A stretch of DNA of 64,000 bases, taken from assembly GCA_028571685.1 (NCBI GenBank), contig CM053162.1, forward strand, positions 70,544,351 to 70,608,350. The letters are read 5' to 3'. The stretch comes from Heterohyrax brucei. Taxonomy: Eukaryota > Chordata > Mammalia > Hyracoidea > Procaviidae. Under the pieces are notes generated by a model. The model was not told where the DNA came from and searched no databases. It saw only the letters and a list, made by a program, of their open reading frames with translations. Made by a program: the position numbers and the translations under genes. Of the stretch, positions 55,045 to 64,000 are shown piece by piece (the first letter of the stretch is position 1; every line of letters starts with the position of its first letter).

Positions 55045-55375
55045 TTTCAGTTACAGGAGTCAATAAATTCCATTTACTGTTTAAGGTAGTCTGAGTTGGA
55101 CTTTTTCTTCTTGCAACTTAAACTTTCTTACCTGAGAAAGAGTTGGTACAGACACATACACTCGTTTGCAGAAGATAGAGGCAGCTGATGTACAAGACCT
55201 TCGACTTTCTGCAAGATAACAGGCGAGACCATCACAGGAGTGGGTAGGAGCAAGGTTTGGGGAATGACTCAGAGAAATAACACAGATTGGCATATACTCC
55301 ATGGGAAATAAGAAACAATACTGAGAGAACTAACCAAGTTTTGCAAAAAGATTGCCAGGAAGTAGTGGTTTCCTG
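55045..55375. other. Unique intergenic sequence
   Basis: Nothing recognised. Confidence 0.4.
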
Positions 55376-55647
55376 AAATTTATTTATTCCACAAATACTT
55401 ACTGAGCACAATCACACGGCAGACACACTAGTAGGCATTGCACGGGTGCAGTGGTGAACACGGCAGATCGGTTTCTGCTCTCTTAGGGCTTGCATACTAG
55501 TGACAGTGTAAGACCCAGAGTTAATTAACTGATGAGTTGATAGATAGATACATAATTAAATCAGACCACAACAGACCAGGAAAGAAACAGACAGAGTCCT
55601 GTAATAGACAATCTGAGGATGGAAGACTATTTTCAGTAGAGCAGTAT
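55376..55647 (-). mobile_element. L2 LINE, part 1
   Basis: Antisense L2 3' end (tttattccacaaatacttac, tgagcacaatcacacggcag, tgcagtggtgaacacggca). An LTR interrupts it; it continues from 56266. Confidence 0.65.
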
Positions 55648-56066
55648 ATCAGTCAGGGTTCTCAGTCAGGGTTCTCCAGAGAGAAACTAACTAATAGGAG
55701 ACCAGCACACATGTGAGAGAGAGAGAGACCTAAATAATTGACTCACGAAATTGTCAGGGCCAGCGAGTCTGACATTTGTAGGGTGGGCAGCCGGCAGATT
55801 GAGACTCAGGCAGGAGTGGAGATCGCAGTCTTGAGCTTGTAATCTGCAGGGCACGGTGGCAAGCTAGAAACTCAGGCAAGGTTTTATGCTGCAGTCTTGA
55901 GACAGACTGACTTCTTCTCTGGAAAATCTCAGGTTTTGCTCTTAAGGTCTTCAGCTTCTTGGATAAGGCCACCCACACTGTATGAGAGGCAAGTCCCTCA
56001 TTACGAGTCATCTGACTGGATGGTAACACATCTACAAGACATTGCCACAGCAGCACTGTGTTAGTG
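55648..56066 (-). repeat. Ancient LTR family 2
   Basis: Antisense relative of 53412-53985 (cagtcagggttctccagag, aaaatctcaggttttgctct, ccacccacactgtatgagag). A 13-bp motif cagtcagggttct is duplicated at its start (55652-55677). Confidence 0.7.
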
Positions 56067-56090
56067 TTTAATCAAATAACTGCACGTTGC

Positions 56091-56262
56091 CAGAGTCCTG
56101 GTGGTGCAGTGGTTAATTAAGAGCTGAGCTGCCAGACAAGAGGCCAGCAGTTCAAATCCACCAGCTGCTCTTTGGAAACCCTGTAGGGCAGCTCTGCTCT
56201 GTCCTATAGTGTCACAAAGAGTCAGAATCAACTTGACAGCAACGGGTTTGTTTTATTTTTCT
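56091..56262 (+). mobile_element. AfroSINE type A, full length
   Basis: Head agagtcctggtggtgcagtgg, B box aggccagcagttcaaatcca, tail aatcaacttgacagcaacgg, then T-rich sequence. Confidence 0.94.
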
Positions 56263-56265
56263 TTT

Positions 56266-57020
56266 TGGTGTCATTCAGAAAATTTAATTAGACTAGCCAT
56301 CATAAGTGGTAAGGAAAGACTTCTCTGCGGAGATGCTAAATAACCTGAAAGAGAACAGTCAGCCGTGGAATATTCTGCGTCCGTGTGTAAAGTGTGTGAA
56401 CGTGTATATCCACTGGGCACTTGGAGGACTTGTACAATGGCCCCTTGCTGATGGCCATGTGAGTGTGTTTGAGGAGGATGGTGGTTCCAGAGGAAGGCTG
56501 GGAGTGACAGGGCCTGAGGGGCTCTGATGAGCAGCTCAAGCAACACTTATAGTTTTGTTCTAAATGCCCTGTGCAGGTGCTGAAACTTTTAAAGCTTAGG
56601 ATGACATAATCTCTTTTGTTTTTTTAAAAAAGGATCTATGAGGCTGCCGCACAGGGGCAAGAGTGGTAGTGGGGAGATCATTTAAGAGGCCGCTGTCGTA
56701 GGGTGCTGTGACGTGGAACAGGCTGGCAGGCTGGCTGGCAGGCGGGCGGGCAGGCGGGCGGGAGGTGGCAGTGGACAGCGCGAGGCTGACAGATGACAGT
56801 AGAGGTTCAGTCCACATTTTGGTGGCAGAACTGGAAGATGGACCTGACGATGGAGGTAAAGGAAAAGGAGGAGGCGAAGCGTGCTGCCAACGCTCCTGCC
56901 TTTACTCAGCAGGTGAGCGGACCAGGAGCTAAGCTGAGGTGGGATGAAGAAGAACCAGGTTTGGAGTCAAGGAAAAAAAAATCAGGAGTCTACATGTTAA
57001 TTCTGGGGCAGAGAGCAGAT
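56266..57020 (-). mobile_element. L2 LINE, part 2
   Basis: The continuing antisense L2 body matches the familiar L2 order: taaggaaagacttctctgcg, ttttgttctaaatgccctgt, gcaagagtggtagtggggag, aaaatcaggagtctacatgtt. A GC-rich minisatellite (56719-56768) lies within it. Confidence 0.65.
56719..56768. repeat. GC-rich minisatellite
   Basis: Tandem 8-9 bp units of the type ggctggca / ggcgggca. Confidence 0.8.
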
Positions 57021-57640
57021 CCCGGTGAGGTGGGCGTCAGAGCTCGTTCTGAGCCAGCTTTGGGAACGGCGCCCTGGAGGTCTGCGGCCCAGCTGTCAGC
57101 AGTCCTGTCAGGAGAGACACTTGTTGCTTTAAAGTTCCCGTCCTTTCGCCCAGGTCCATCAGCAGACTGGCGCCTGCAAACTCAGCCAGTTAAGAGTCAG
57201 TGTTAGGTTCTCAGCAGGTGAGCAAAGCGCATTCTAAGGCCGCAGCAAGGATTTGGCACTAACGAAAAGAAGAAAGACAAGACTGAAGGGTGATTCCACA
57301 AAAACACTACCGTCACTGGGAAAAGTGTACAAATTCTGCTGGACATCCTTATACTCACTGCACGATTGATTATAGTATTGATTGTTGTTTTAATTCAGCG
57401 TGGGAGGATGGGCATCATTACCGGGATGGCGGTGGTGCTGTTACCTGTCGTCTCGTTGGCCTGGGCGCTGTGACTGGCCTGGAGGGGGCAGTGAGAGCCA
57501 TCAGAAGAGGCAGGTGGAGGATGAGAAGGTCAGGAAGAGGTAGCCTCGTGTCCAAAGCTTCGGAGCTGACCAAAACCACATTGCGCAGGAGGGTGTGAGA
57601 GAGGTAGGCAGGGGTGATGGAGTGAGGCGTACAGAGCAGA
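57021..57640. other. Unassigned sequence
   Basis: Nothing recognised. Confidence 0.35.
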
Positions 57641-58180
57641 ACCCAGAAGGCCAAAACAGAAATGCAGAGGTGTGTGTTCCTGGGGCATCCTCAGCCATTT
57701 ACAAGACTGCCACCTGCTGCGGTTTACTTGTCCACTCCACTCTTTCCTCTATGTCCCTTCTTTCACCTTTGTCTGTCGACTGGGACTCCTGTCAGTCACT
57801 TCGGCAACAGAACTGAAACTCCACCTCTGAAGACTACATTCTGCAGGGATGTAGGTAAGATTGTGGGAGAAGCGGTGGGCAAGGTGGCAGATGCCATCAG
57901 TGTGTCCTGTCTGGCCTTCTTGTGGCTGCAAGAGAAGAGAAGACCAAGGGAGAACAAAGTCATTGGCGATCCTTTCCGTGCTACCTGGGAAAGACTCTGT
58001 GCTTGATCAAGAGGGTGTTCAGGATCTGCAGATAAGTTGGAGGATCAGGTATGCCACATCGGCATGGGTGTTGCAGCCAATGTAATGCCTGCGCCTCAGG
58101 GTACTCAGTACATCCCTGCATTGCTGCCAGCAGCCACCCAGGCTAACAGAGCTGTCCCCATCGTGTCAGTGCTGTAGATA
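57641..58180 (+). pseudogene. Unrecognised coding-like stretch
   Basis: Two adjoining plus-strand frames look protein-like. One, 57662-58006, ends DVGKIVGEAVGKVADAISVS...ERLCA. The next, about 58019-58174, contains KLEDQVCHIGMGVAANVMPA followed by PQGTQYIPALLPAATQANRA before a stop. A single frameshift would link them. I cannot name the family; a decayed retrocopy is possible. A type C SINE begins about 35 bases downstream. Confidence 0.3.
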
Positions 58181-58213
58181 AATGTGTTTCGCTGTTAACC
58201 GACATGTTGACAG

Positions 58214-58353
58214 AATCTACCCAGAGGCACCTTTGAAGCAAGTCTTGAAGATCTGCTTCTGAGGAAAAAAAAACAGCCATTGCAAACCCCATGGAGCACG
58301 GTTTTACTCTGACGTGTGTGGGGTCACCATGAGTAGAAACTGACTTAATGTCA
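58214..58353 (+). mobile_element. AfroSINE type C, 5' truncated
   Basis: Type C body: cccagaggcacctttgaagc, cagccattgcaaaccccatg, ggagcacggttttactctga. Diverged tail. Confidence 0.82.
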
Positions 58354-58861
58354 AATAATTACTTCCTAGAAAAGTGAATTGAGGCACAGCAATTTCAGAC
58401 TAGCTATTTTCAATGTTTCTTATTATTACTAGTTATTTGGGATTGGATCACAGTAGCATAAAACTGGTCCATACATGACACACTTTTGTTGACACAAAAC
58501 CACAGTTTACTCATCATTGATTTATAGATGTCTTACTGTAAATGGTGAGATGTGTGTTTGTGGCATCCCCGGCTGATGTGTGTTCTCCCATTTGTTCAGT
58601 GTGACTCCATCTCCCATGAGCTGAGCATCTGTTCTGTAGAAATGTTCCGCTAGGCACAGAAATAAACATCCCATGGCATTGGACCTCAAAACTTTAGTCT
58701 GGTAGGGAAGACAGATCTTGGCACAACTAACTGTTCTCAAGTCAGATCCAGAAGAGGAGACGGAATGAGAGATATTGCTGATGTCACATAGGTCTTGGCT
58801 AAGAGCAGAGAATAGCAAAAAGAAGAAATTCTATTGGATTAGAACAAATTGTAGATAACAT
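58354..58861. other. Unique intergenic sequence
   Basis: Nothing recognised. Confidence 0.4.
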
Positions 58862-59968
58862 TTTGAAGACTAAGAATGCCAGAACACTTCATTTTACCCT
58901 CATGGAACTGTACACAGACCAAGAGGCAACCGCTCAAACAGAACAAGGTGATACTGTATAGTTTAAAATCCGGAAACGTTTGCATGTTTTACCACACTTG
59001 TTCAATCTATATGCTGAGCAAATAGTCCAAGAAATTGGACTATGCAAAGAAGTGGCATCACAACTGAAGGAAGACTCATTAACAACCTGTGGTATGCAGA
59101 TGACACAATCCTGCTTGCTAACAGCAAGGAGGACTTGAAGCACTGACGAAGATCAAAGACTTCAGCATGGATCACGTCAACATAAAGAAAATAGAAATCC
59201 TCACAACTGGACCGATAACCGTCACGATAAACAGAAAAAATACTGGGTTCCATTTTCCTCGGATTTGAAAACAAGGCCCATGGAAGCAGCAGTCAAGAAG
59301 TCAAACAACACAATGCATTGGGAAAATCTGCTGCAAAAGACTTCTTTCAAGTGTTGAAAAGCAAAGATATCACCTTGAGGACAAAGGTGCTACTGACCCA
59401 AGCCATAATATTTTCAATCATCTCATATGGAAACTGGTGGTGTATCGGTTAAGGGCCACATCTACTAACTAAAAGGTCAGTAGTTTGAGTCCACAGGCTG
59501 TCCTTGGAAACGCCATGGAGCAGTTCTCCTGTGTCCTCTAGGGTCAGTGGGTGTCAGAATCAACTCCACAGCAGTGGGTTTGATTTTTTTTTTTTAATGT
59601 GTACATGAAAGTTGGACAATGAATAAAGAAGACCTAAGAAAAATTGGGACCTTTGAATTATGGTGTCAGTGAAGACTATTGAATACACTGTGGGCTGCCA
59701 GAATAAACAAATTCATCTTTGGGAGAAATACAGACAGAATACTCCTGAGGAGGAAGAACGGACAGACTCTGTCCTAGGGATTTTGAACATGCGATCAGGA
59801 GGGACCCTGCAGGAGGACGCCGTGTTTACTAAAGTAGAACATCAGTGAGAAAGGGGGAGCCCCTCGGTGAGACGGATTGCCGCGTGAATTGCAGGACCAG
59901 CACGTGCTTCAGCCTGTTGTACACGGGGTTGCTGTGAGTCGACACCGGCTTGACAGCTGCTGATAACA
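58862..59968 (+). mobile_element. RTE LINE 3' half
   Basis: Plus-strand RTE from the RT domain to the tail. The RT catalytic motif WYADDTILL is readable at about 59090-59115 (gtatgcagatgacacaatcc), preceded by ttcaatctatatgctgagca. Many stops and shifts. A SINE interrupts it at 59427-59600. The end is cggcttgacagctgctgata. Confidence 0.9.
59427..59600 (+). mobile_element. AfroSINE type A inside RTE
   Basis: Sense copy (gaaactggtggtgtatcggt to aatcaactccacagcagtgg) with a T-rich tail. RTE sequence resumes at gaaagttggacaatgaataa. Confidence 0.92.
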
Positions 59969-59983
59969 GTAACTGTTCTCCAA

Positions 59984-60155
59984 GTGGAAACCCTGGTGGT
60001 GTAATGATTAAGGGCTATGTCTGCTAACCAAAAGGTCAGCAGTTCGAACCTGTCAGAGCTCCTTGGAAACTCTATGGGGCAATTCTACTCTGTGCTATAG
60101 GGTCTCTGTGAGTCAGAATAGACTTGACGGCAGTGGGTTTGGTTTTGGTTTGATT
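59984..60155 (+). mobile_element. AfroSINE type A, well preserved
   Basis: ggaaaccctggtggtgtaat head, ggtcagcagttcgaacctgt B box, atagacttgacggcagtggg tail followed by tttggttttggttt. It starts 15 bases after the RTE tail. Confidence 0.95.
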
Positions 60156-60289
60156 CTCCAAGAATCCTGTAGTCAGTGACACTAGTCTGCTTATGGGTTC
60201 CTAAATTGTGTCTTTTGGTCTCTGTTTTCCTCTACTCAGAATGCCTTCTGCCCCGTCTCCAACTTCCAGGTCTGTCACAGGCATTTAGT

Positions 60290-60766
60290 GTTACTCTAAG
60301 AGGATTACCACAAGCGGATGGCTTTAAAAAGAGAAATTTTAACTCATCACAGTCCAGTAAGCTAAAAGTTCAAGTTCAGGGTGTTAGCTCCGGGGAAGGC
60401 TTTCTCTGCTGGTTCTGGAGGAAGGTCCTTGAGGTTAATCTGTGCCTGGCGTGGAGGTGTCTGAGGCGCCAGGACCTGGGCCCTTTCAAAAGGATGCACT
60501 CTGCTCCCCACACTGCTTTCTTTCTTGGTGGCATGGGGGTCCCCAGTGCTCCCCTTGCCTCCCTTTCCCTTGTGTCTCAGGAGGCTCCCCCACCACGACG
60601 CAGCCGCACACTTTGAGTCCTGCCCCACCGATGCGCTTGCAGCCTGTCCTCCGCCGTTAACAGCACAGAGGAGTGTTTACAACAAAGGAAGATCACAAGA
60701 TGCCAGGAACCATGGCCCAGCAAAACAGCCACACATATTTCTACACAATTCAAACCACAGCAGGCT
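60290..60766 (-). repeat. MaLR-like LTR family 1
   Basis: Antisense LTR: gggtgttagctccggggaag, ttctggaggaaggtccttga, ggatgcactctgctcccca, then acacatatttctacacaatt at its 5' end. Its extreme 3' end is degraded. Confidence 0.78.
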
Positions 60767-61419
60767 CCAGCCATAATATTTCTATGGCAAGAGAAAAAAT
60801 GGAGGCACACCTATAACATGAATACTTATTTAAAAGTTATAAATCAAGATAATAAATTATTACTTGAAATGTGTTCTATCCTCCTTCCTTGACAAGTGTA
60901 TCTTCATAATGACCCAAAGGCCAGGTTCGAATTTAGAATTTTCATGCTTCTTGGATTTTTGTGCTGTAACCTAGTGGCATAGAAGTGCTGACCCCCATCA
61001 CTGGCCAGCGGACCCTGGCCTGCCTTCACTTTCCAACGCTGACTTCCGTACGACAGGCTTCATGTACAATACACAGGCAGCTTAGTTTGAGTGTCCACAC
61101 TTCTCAGAATCAACCCTCAAGACTCCTCAAACGTAGGGGTACCAACACTGTCAGCACATTCTGCCTTCCGGAGACCGGTCCCAGGGAAGATTCCAGCCGG
61201 AGAAGAGTTTGGGTATGTTCAGCCAGGGAGCTCTGGGGTTCTGGGAACTTGATTAAGAAAGTGAGGAAACACAGGAGCGGGCAGCGGGACCTTGAAAGTA
61301 CAGGGAAAGGAGCCGGGGCCTCTCGTGCCATCTGGGGACAGGACTTCCAGCTGTCTTCCTTGCTTGCGGGGGAGAACTTACTCCTCAAGGTCCAGCCAAG
61401 TGTCCTCTTCTGGCTGATT
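60767..61419. other. Unique intergenic sequence
   Basis: A long open plus frame crosses here (see rejected items), but no repeat or gene is recognised. Confidence 0.4.
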
Positions 61420-61574
61420 CCTCCTTTGTGTCCTCACTGTGTCTTGCACAGGCTTCAGCACGATGGGTTTTGTGGGAGTAGGGACTGTGTTTCCATCATC
61501 GTGGGCCTCTCAGCCCTGAGCCCAGGGATGAGCCTTGGAAGAGCTCAGGGTCTGTTGAATGACGAAGGAATGAA
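61420..61574 (+). mobile_element. L2 3' end
   Basis: L2 terminal pattern: gagtaggg, actgtgtttccatcatcgtg, agggtctgttgaatgacgaa, ggaatgaa. Confidence 0.6.
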
Positions 61575-61629
61575 AAACTGTCATCTAAACTGCTACTCCC
61601 GCGAGGTGAATTGCGATGGAGGTGTCATT

Positions 61630-61760
61630 TGTTAGACCAGGAGGCACCGGGAGGTTGTCAACAAGGGAGGTGATATGGAGCTGAGTTTTGATGAATGCGT
61701 CAGATTCTGGTAAAGAATTTGAGGTTGGGAGTTCCAGGCAGAGGCAAAACACCATCCGTA
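61630..61760 (-). mobile_element. L2 fragment
   Basis: Antisense L2 body: aagggaggtgatatggagct, gagttttgatgaatgcgtca, gttccaggcagaggcaaaac. Confidence 0.55.
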
Positions 61761-62629
61761 TCACACACAACCCAAAACAAATGGCGCAGAGCTGGCGTTT
61801 TTCTCAGCTGTCCCCCTAAGGGATAGGAAATAAATGTAAATACTCATACATCATTTGTAGCTTTGCTTAAAACCTCCATCTTATGATTATTTTTTAAAAA
61901 TGTTTTCACAATCTATGTATTACCCATTTGGTTCTGGACCTCTCAGCAGCAAGGATGTTCTGCCGGGCTGATGAGGAGAGGAGAAAAAAATGGCTGGAAG
62001 CCTGCTAAATTGCTAGAGAGGAGAGTAATTTTATGTAAATGTAAGTAATTAATCAGACAGCATCTAGAAGCCAAACAGGCAATGTGAAGCAGTATCCTTT
62101 GGGGGGAAATTGCTCTCCTCTGATTAAAAAAGGACCATCACGCAGCGGGCAGACCTGCTTTTGTTTCTGACTTTTCCCCAGCTGTCGGGAGTCAGACGAA
62201 AGCTTCCCTCACAACTTAGAGGCGGAGCTCACTAAAGCCCCTGGCTAAAGGAGAGGTAAGGAATCCACCTGTGGGGGCTCTGCAGGGAACTCAGAGCTGT
62301 GGCCTGATGTCTGATGAACTTGTCATAACTGAGGTTACAGGACACTCCGAACTTGAGAGTGATGGCTTCGTGCACACACCTTTTCTGTCCCAGCCTTCAG
62401 TCCCTTCCTCTGAAATGACCTTTCTACCGGCTGGGCACCATCCCAGGTGGAGCAGGAGGGCTGCCCCGTCATGTTCTGACCCCAAGGTTGTGAATACGCC
62501 CCCCGAATCTCACAACGTCACTCCCCACCTTCAGGGACAGGTTCAGACAGGGGGTGAACAGAACCTTCCCGGCTTCTTTACTTGGGAGAGAAGTCCTTAT
62601 TCCAGGGAGGTGCTAGCTGCTGGGAAGCA
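61761..62629. other. Unique sequence, possibly conserved
   Basis: No repeats. Between about 62010 and 62140 it holds several homeodomain- and octamer-like motifs (tttatgtaaatg, taattaatcag, ctgattaaaaaag). No gene recognised. Confidence 0.35.
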
Positions 62630-62866
62630 TAAAGGAGCCGTGGCGGTGCAATAGAAGGTTGTGTTGTGGGATAAAGAGATGCATAAGTGCTTGGATGACA
62701 CTCGTCGTTTGGGGATTTGAACCCACCAACACTTCTGGGAGAGAAAAGACCCCACAATCTGCTTCCATGAAGATCACAGACTTTGAAACCCTACGGGGCA
62801 GTCCTACTATGTCATAGAGGGTTGCCGTGAGTCGGAACATATTCAGTGGCACATGACAACAAGACG
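62630..62866 (+). mobile_element. AfroSINE type B, full length
   Basis: ggagccgtggcggtgcaata head, atctgcttccatgaagatca module, tattcagtggcacatgacaa tail ending in the RTE-like caac form. Confidence 0.85.
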
Positions 62867-62877
62867 TCACGGAAGCT

Positions 62878-63129
62878 TATGGCTGTCACTGGTGTCTTTC
62901 CCACCCCCCGGGGCGAAGGCCTGACAGAGAATAAAGCCAGCAGATAAGAAAGCAGATCCCAAAGATGAAGCAAGAGCAGCAGCGTCCTGCAAGACCCTTG
63001 TGCTCCTGGTCCATGTTTGCCTGTCACCCACGCAGCTCACAGACTCCAAGCAAAACCACACTTAATTTTCTTAAACCACTTTGAGTTGAATTTCTGTTAC
63101 CTCTAACAGCAGGTGGCCTGATTAATACA
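62878..63129 (+). repeat. Ancient LTR-like (MLT/MaLR) 3' end
   Basis: Ends ttgagttgaatttctgttac, ggtggcctgattaatac, a typical terminus of old mammalian LTRs. The upstream part is weak. Confidence 0.45.
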
Positions 63130-63238
63130 ATGCAGATGTTTTCAAAGATAACTTAGGTTCTCAGAGTTGAGGATTATATTAACTACTGACTGCTTTTATG
63201 TATTTAATAAAAATGTTTTAGCCCTACTGTGTGCCTGT

Positions 63239-63397
63239 TAGAAGCCCTGGTGGTGTAGTGGTTAAGTGCTACATCTGCTAACCAAAAGGCTGGCCAGATC
63301 TGCCAGGTGTTCCCTAGAAGCTCTATGGAGCGGTTCTACTCTACCTTATGGGGTCACTGCGAGTCAGAATCGACTCAATGGCAGTGGGTAGGTAGGT
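63239..63397 (+). mobile_element. AfroSINE type A
   Basis: gaagccctggtggtgtagtg head, gctaaccaaaaggctggcca, tcgactcaatggcagtgggt tail with a short GGTA repeat. Confidence 0.94.
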
Positions 63398-63744
63398 GAG
63401 ACTGTTACTATGCAAGTTCCTGAGAATAAAAATATAAATAAAGTGTAACATTGCCTTCATAGAGTACACAATGAGAAAACAAAGCCAGTAAGAGAAGATT
63501 CTTAAAAATCAAACAGGTTGGATGTATTTCTGTAGTAAGTGTGCATATCTTAATTTTAATCAGATGTTTTAAAATATTTGAAGCAATCATCATATTTCAA
63601 GCCAAAATGCACAAGATGCTCTGTAGAGAAGTTTTTACTTGCTTAAATGTGCCTATTTTTTTTGAGGGATATAAGATGGCTGGATATATATTAAGTTTAC
63701 AATAAAAATACATTTAAAAACGCAGGTACAGACTATTTATAAAA
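63398..63744. other. AT-rich unassigned sequence
   Basis: Nothing recognised. Confidence 0.4.
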
Positions 63745-64000
63745 CATTATACAAAAGAATGTGTGGGAATCTAGCCAGAGCAGTTCCTAAAGACAAATTC
63801 ATTGCAGTAGGGACATTCATTGTTGAAGAAAAGAATGAAAATGGATTAACTAAGAATTAAACTTTAAAAAGGAGAAAAAGAAAAGTCTGGAGGTACAAGA
63901 AAGATGGAAATAATGAGATCAGAAACTAACACACTTAAAAACAGGATGAAAAAGTGATATTGAGATATTCGGGTCAAGTTTTCTAAGTATAAGCAGTGAA
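63745..64000 (+). mobile_element. L1 ORF2 fragment, runs off window
   Basis: A-rich plus-strand sequence resembling the L1 ORF2 linker between endonuclease and RT (ccagagcagttcctaaagac, gacattcattgttgaagaaa). Confidence 0.6.

Noticed and set aside
56793..57206. 137-codon plus-strand frame
   Set aside because: It overlaps an antisense L2 and adjoining unassigned DNA; no homology recognised.
60985..61635. 216-codon open plus-strand frame, the second longest in the window
   Set aside because: Its last third runs through an L2 3' end, the composition is that of GC-richer non-coding DNA, and no protein family is visible. A chance open frame is the simplest reading.
1..64000. CRISPR arrays, operons or other prokaryotic features
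   Set aside because: The sequence is mammalian. The only tandem repeats are microsatellites, one minisatellite and dispersed retroelements.

Overview
This window is nuclear DNA from a placental mammal, almost certainly an afrotherian (elephant or a close paenungulate relative). The evidence is its repeat content. About fifty copies or fragments of a tRNA-derived SINE of the AfroSINE type are spread over both strands. They sit with RTE-class LINEs whose 3' tail the SINE shares, afrotherian L1 elements with a characteristic 3'UTR, MaLR/ERVL-type LTRs, and older MIR, L2, MLT1 and mariner relics common to mammals. I see no intact host protein-coding gene. Every recognisable coding stretch belongs to a mobile element. 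Afrotherian SINE copies are called type A (short canonical form), type B (extra module with a cttccgtaaagat-like core) or type C (extra module around aggcctggtgatc, then ggagcacagttctactctga). Their 5' part carries RNA polymerase III A- and B-box-like motifs in a tRNA-Asn-like context.

Layout. 1-9.7 kb: mostly unique intergenic DNA with scattered SINEs, three of them head to tail at 4.70-5.16 kb, and an unrecognised decayed reading frame on the minus strand at 0.40-0.92 kb. 9.7-11.9 kb: an old minus-strand L1 3' end split by an internally deleted class II (betaretrovirus-like) endogenous retrovirus with a 6-bp target duplication. It has a full 3' LTR, a polypurine tract, an open integrase C-terminus and a duplicated element resembling the type D retrovirus constitutive transport element (CTE). 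12-16 kb: SINEs, an RTE tail, a compact RTE-derived non-autonomous element and an L1 3'UTR. 16.6-22.5 kb: a degenerate plus-strand L1 carrying an RTE insertion, SINE fragments, a 5S rRNA-SINE chimera with its own target duplication, and a relocated copy of its own RT segment. 22.5-31 kb: a possible HAL1/L1 remnant, a five-SINE cluster, RTE and L2 pieces, a fold-back mariner relic and an MLT1 LTR.

31-37.4 kb: an RTE element split by a structurally interesting plus-strand L1. That L1 has a 5'UTR and an ORF1 with one nonsense codon, but ORF2 is cut off in the endonuclease domain and joined to the 3'UTR. 38-42.5 kb: a minus-strand L1 ORF2 split by an ERV-L integrase remnant and an LTR. 43-49 kb: L1 3' ends, MaLR-type LTRs and a solo LTR nested in an L1 3'UTR with a 5-bp target duplication. 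49-64 kb: MIR and L2 relics, RTE copies, two LTRs of one ancient family, a 73-bp near-perfect inverted repeat at about 53 kb, an unrecognised coding-like stretch near 58 kb, a unique stretch with homeobox-like motifs near 62 kb, and the start of another L1 at the right edge.

The elements interact as nested parasites. RTE reverse transcriptase probably mobilises the SINEs through the shared 3' tail. L1, RTE and ERV copies repeatedly land inside one another. Two LINE copies carry out-of-order internal segments that look like template-switch scars. Boundaries were read by eye, so most are good to roughly 5-30 bases.
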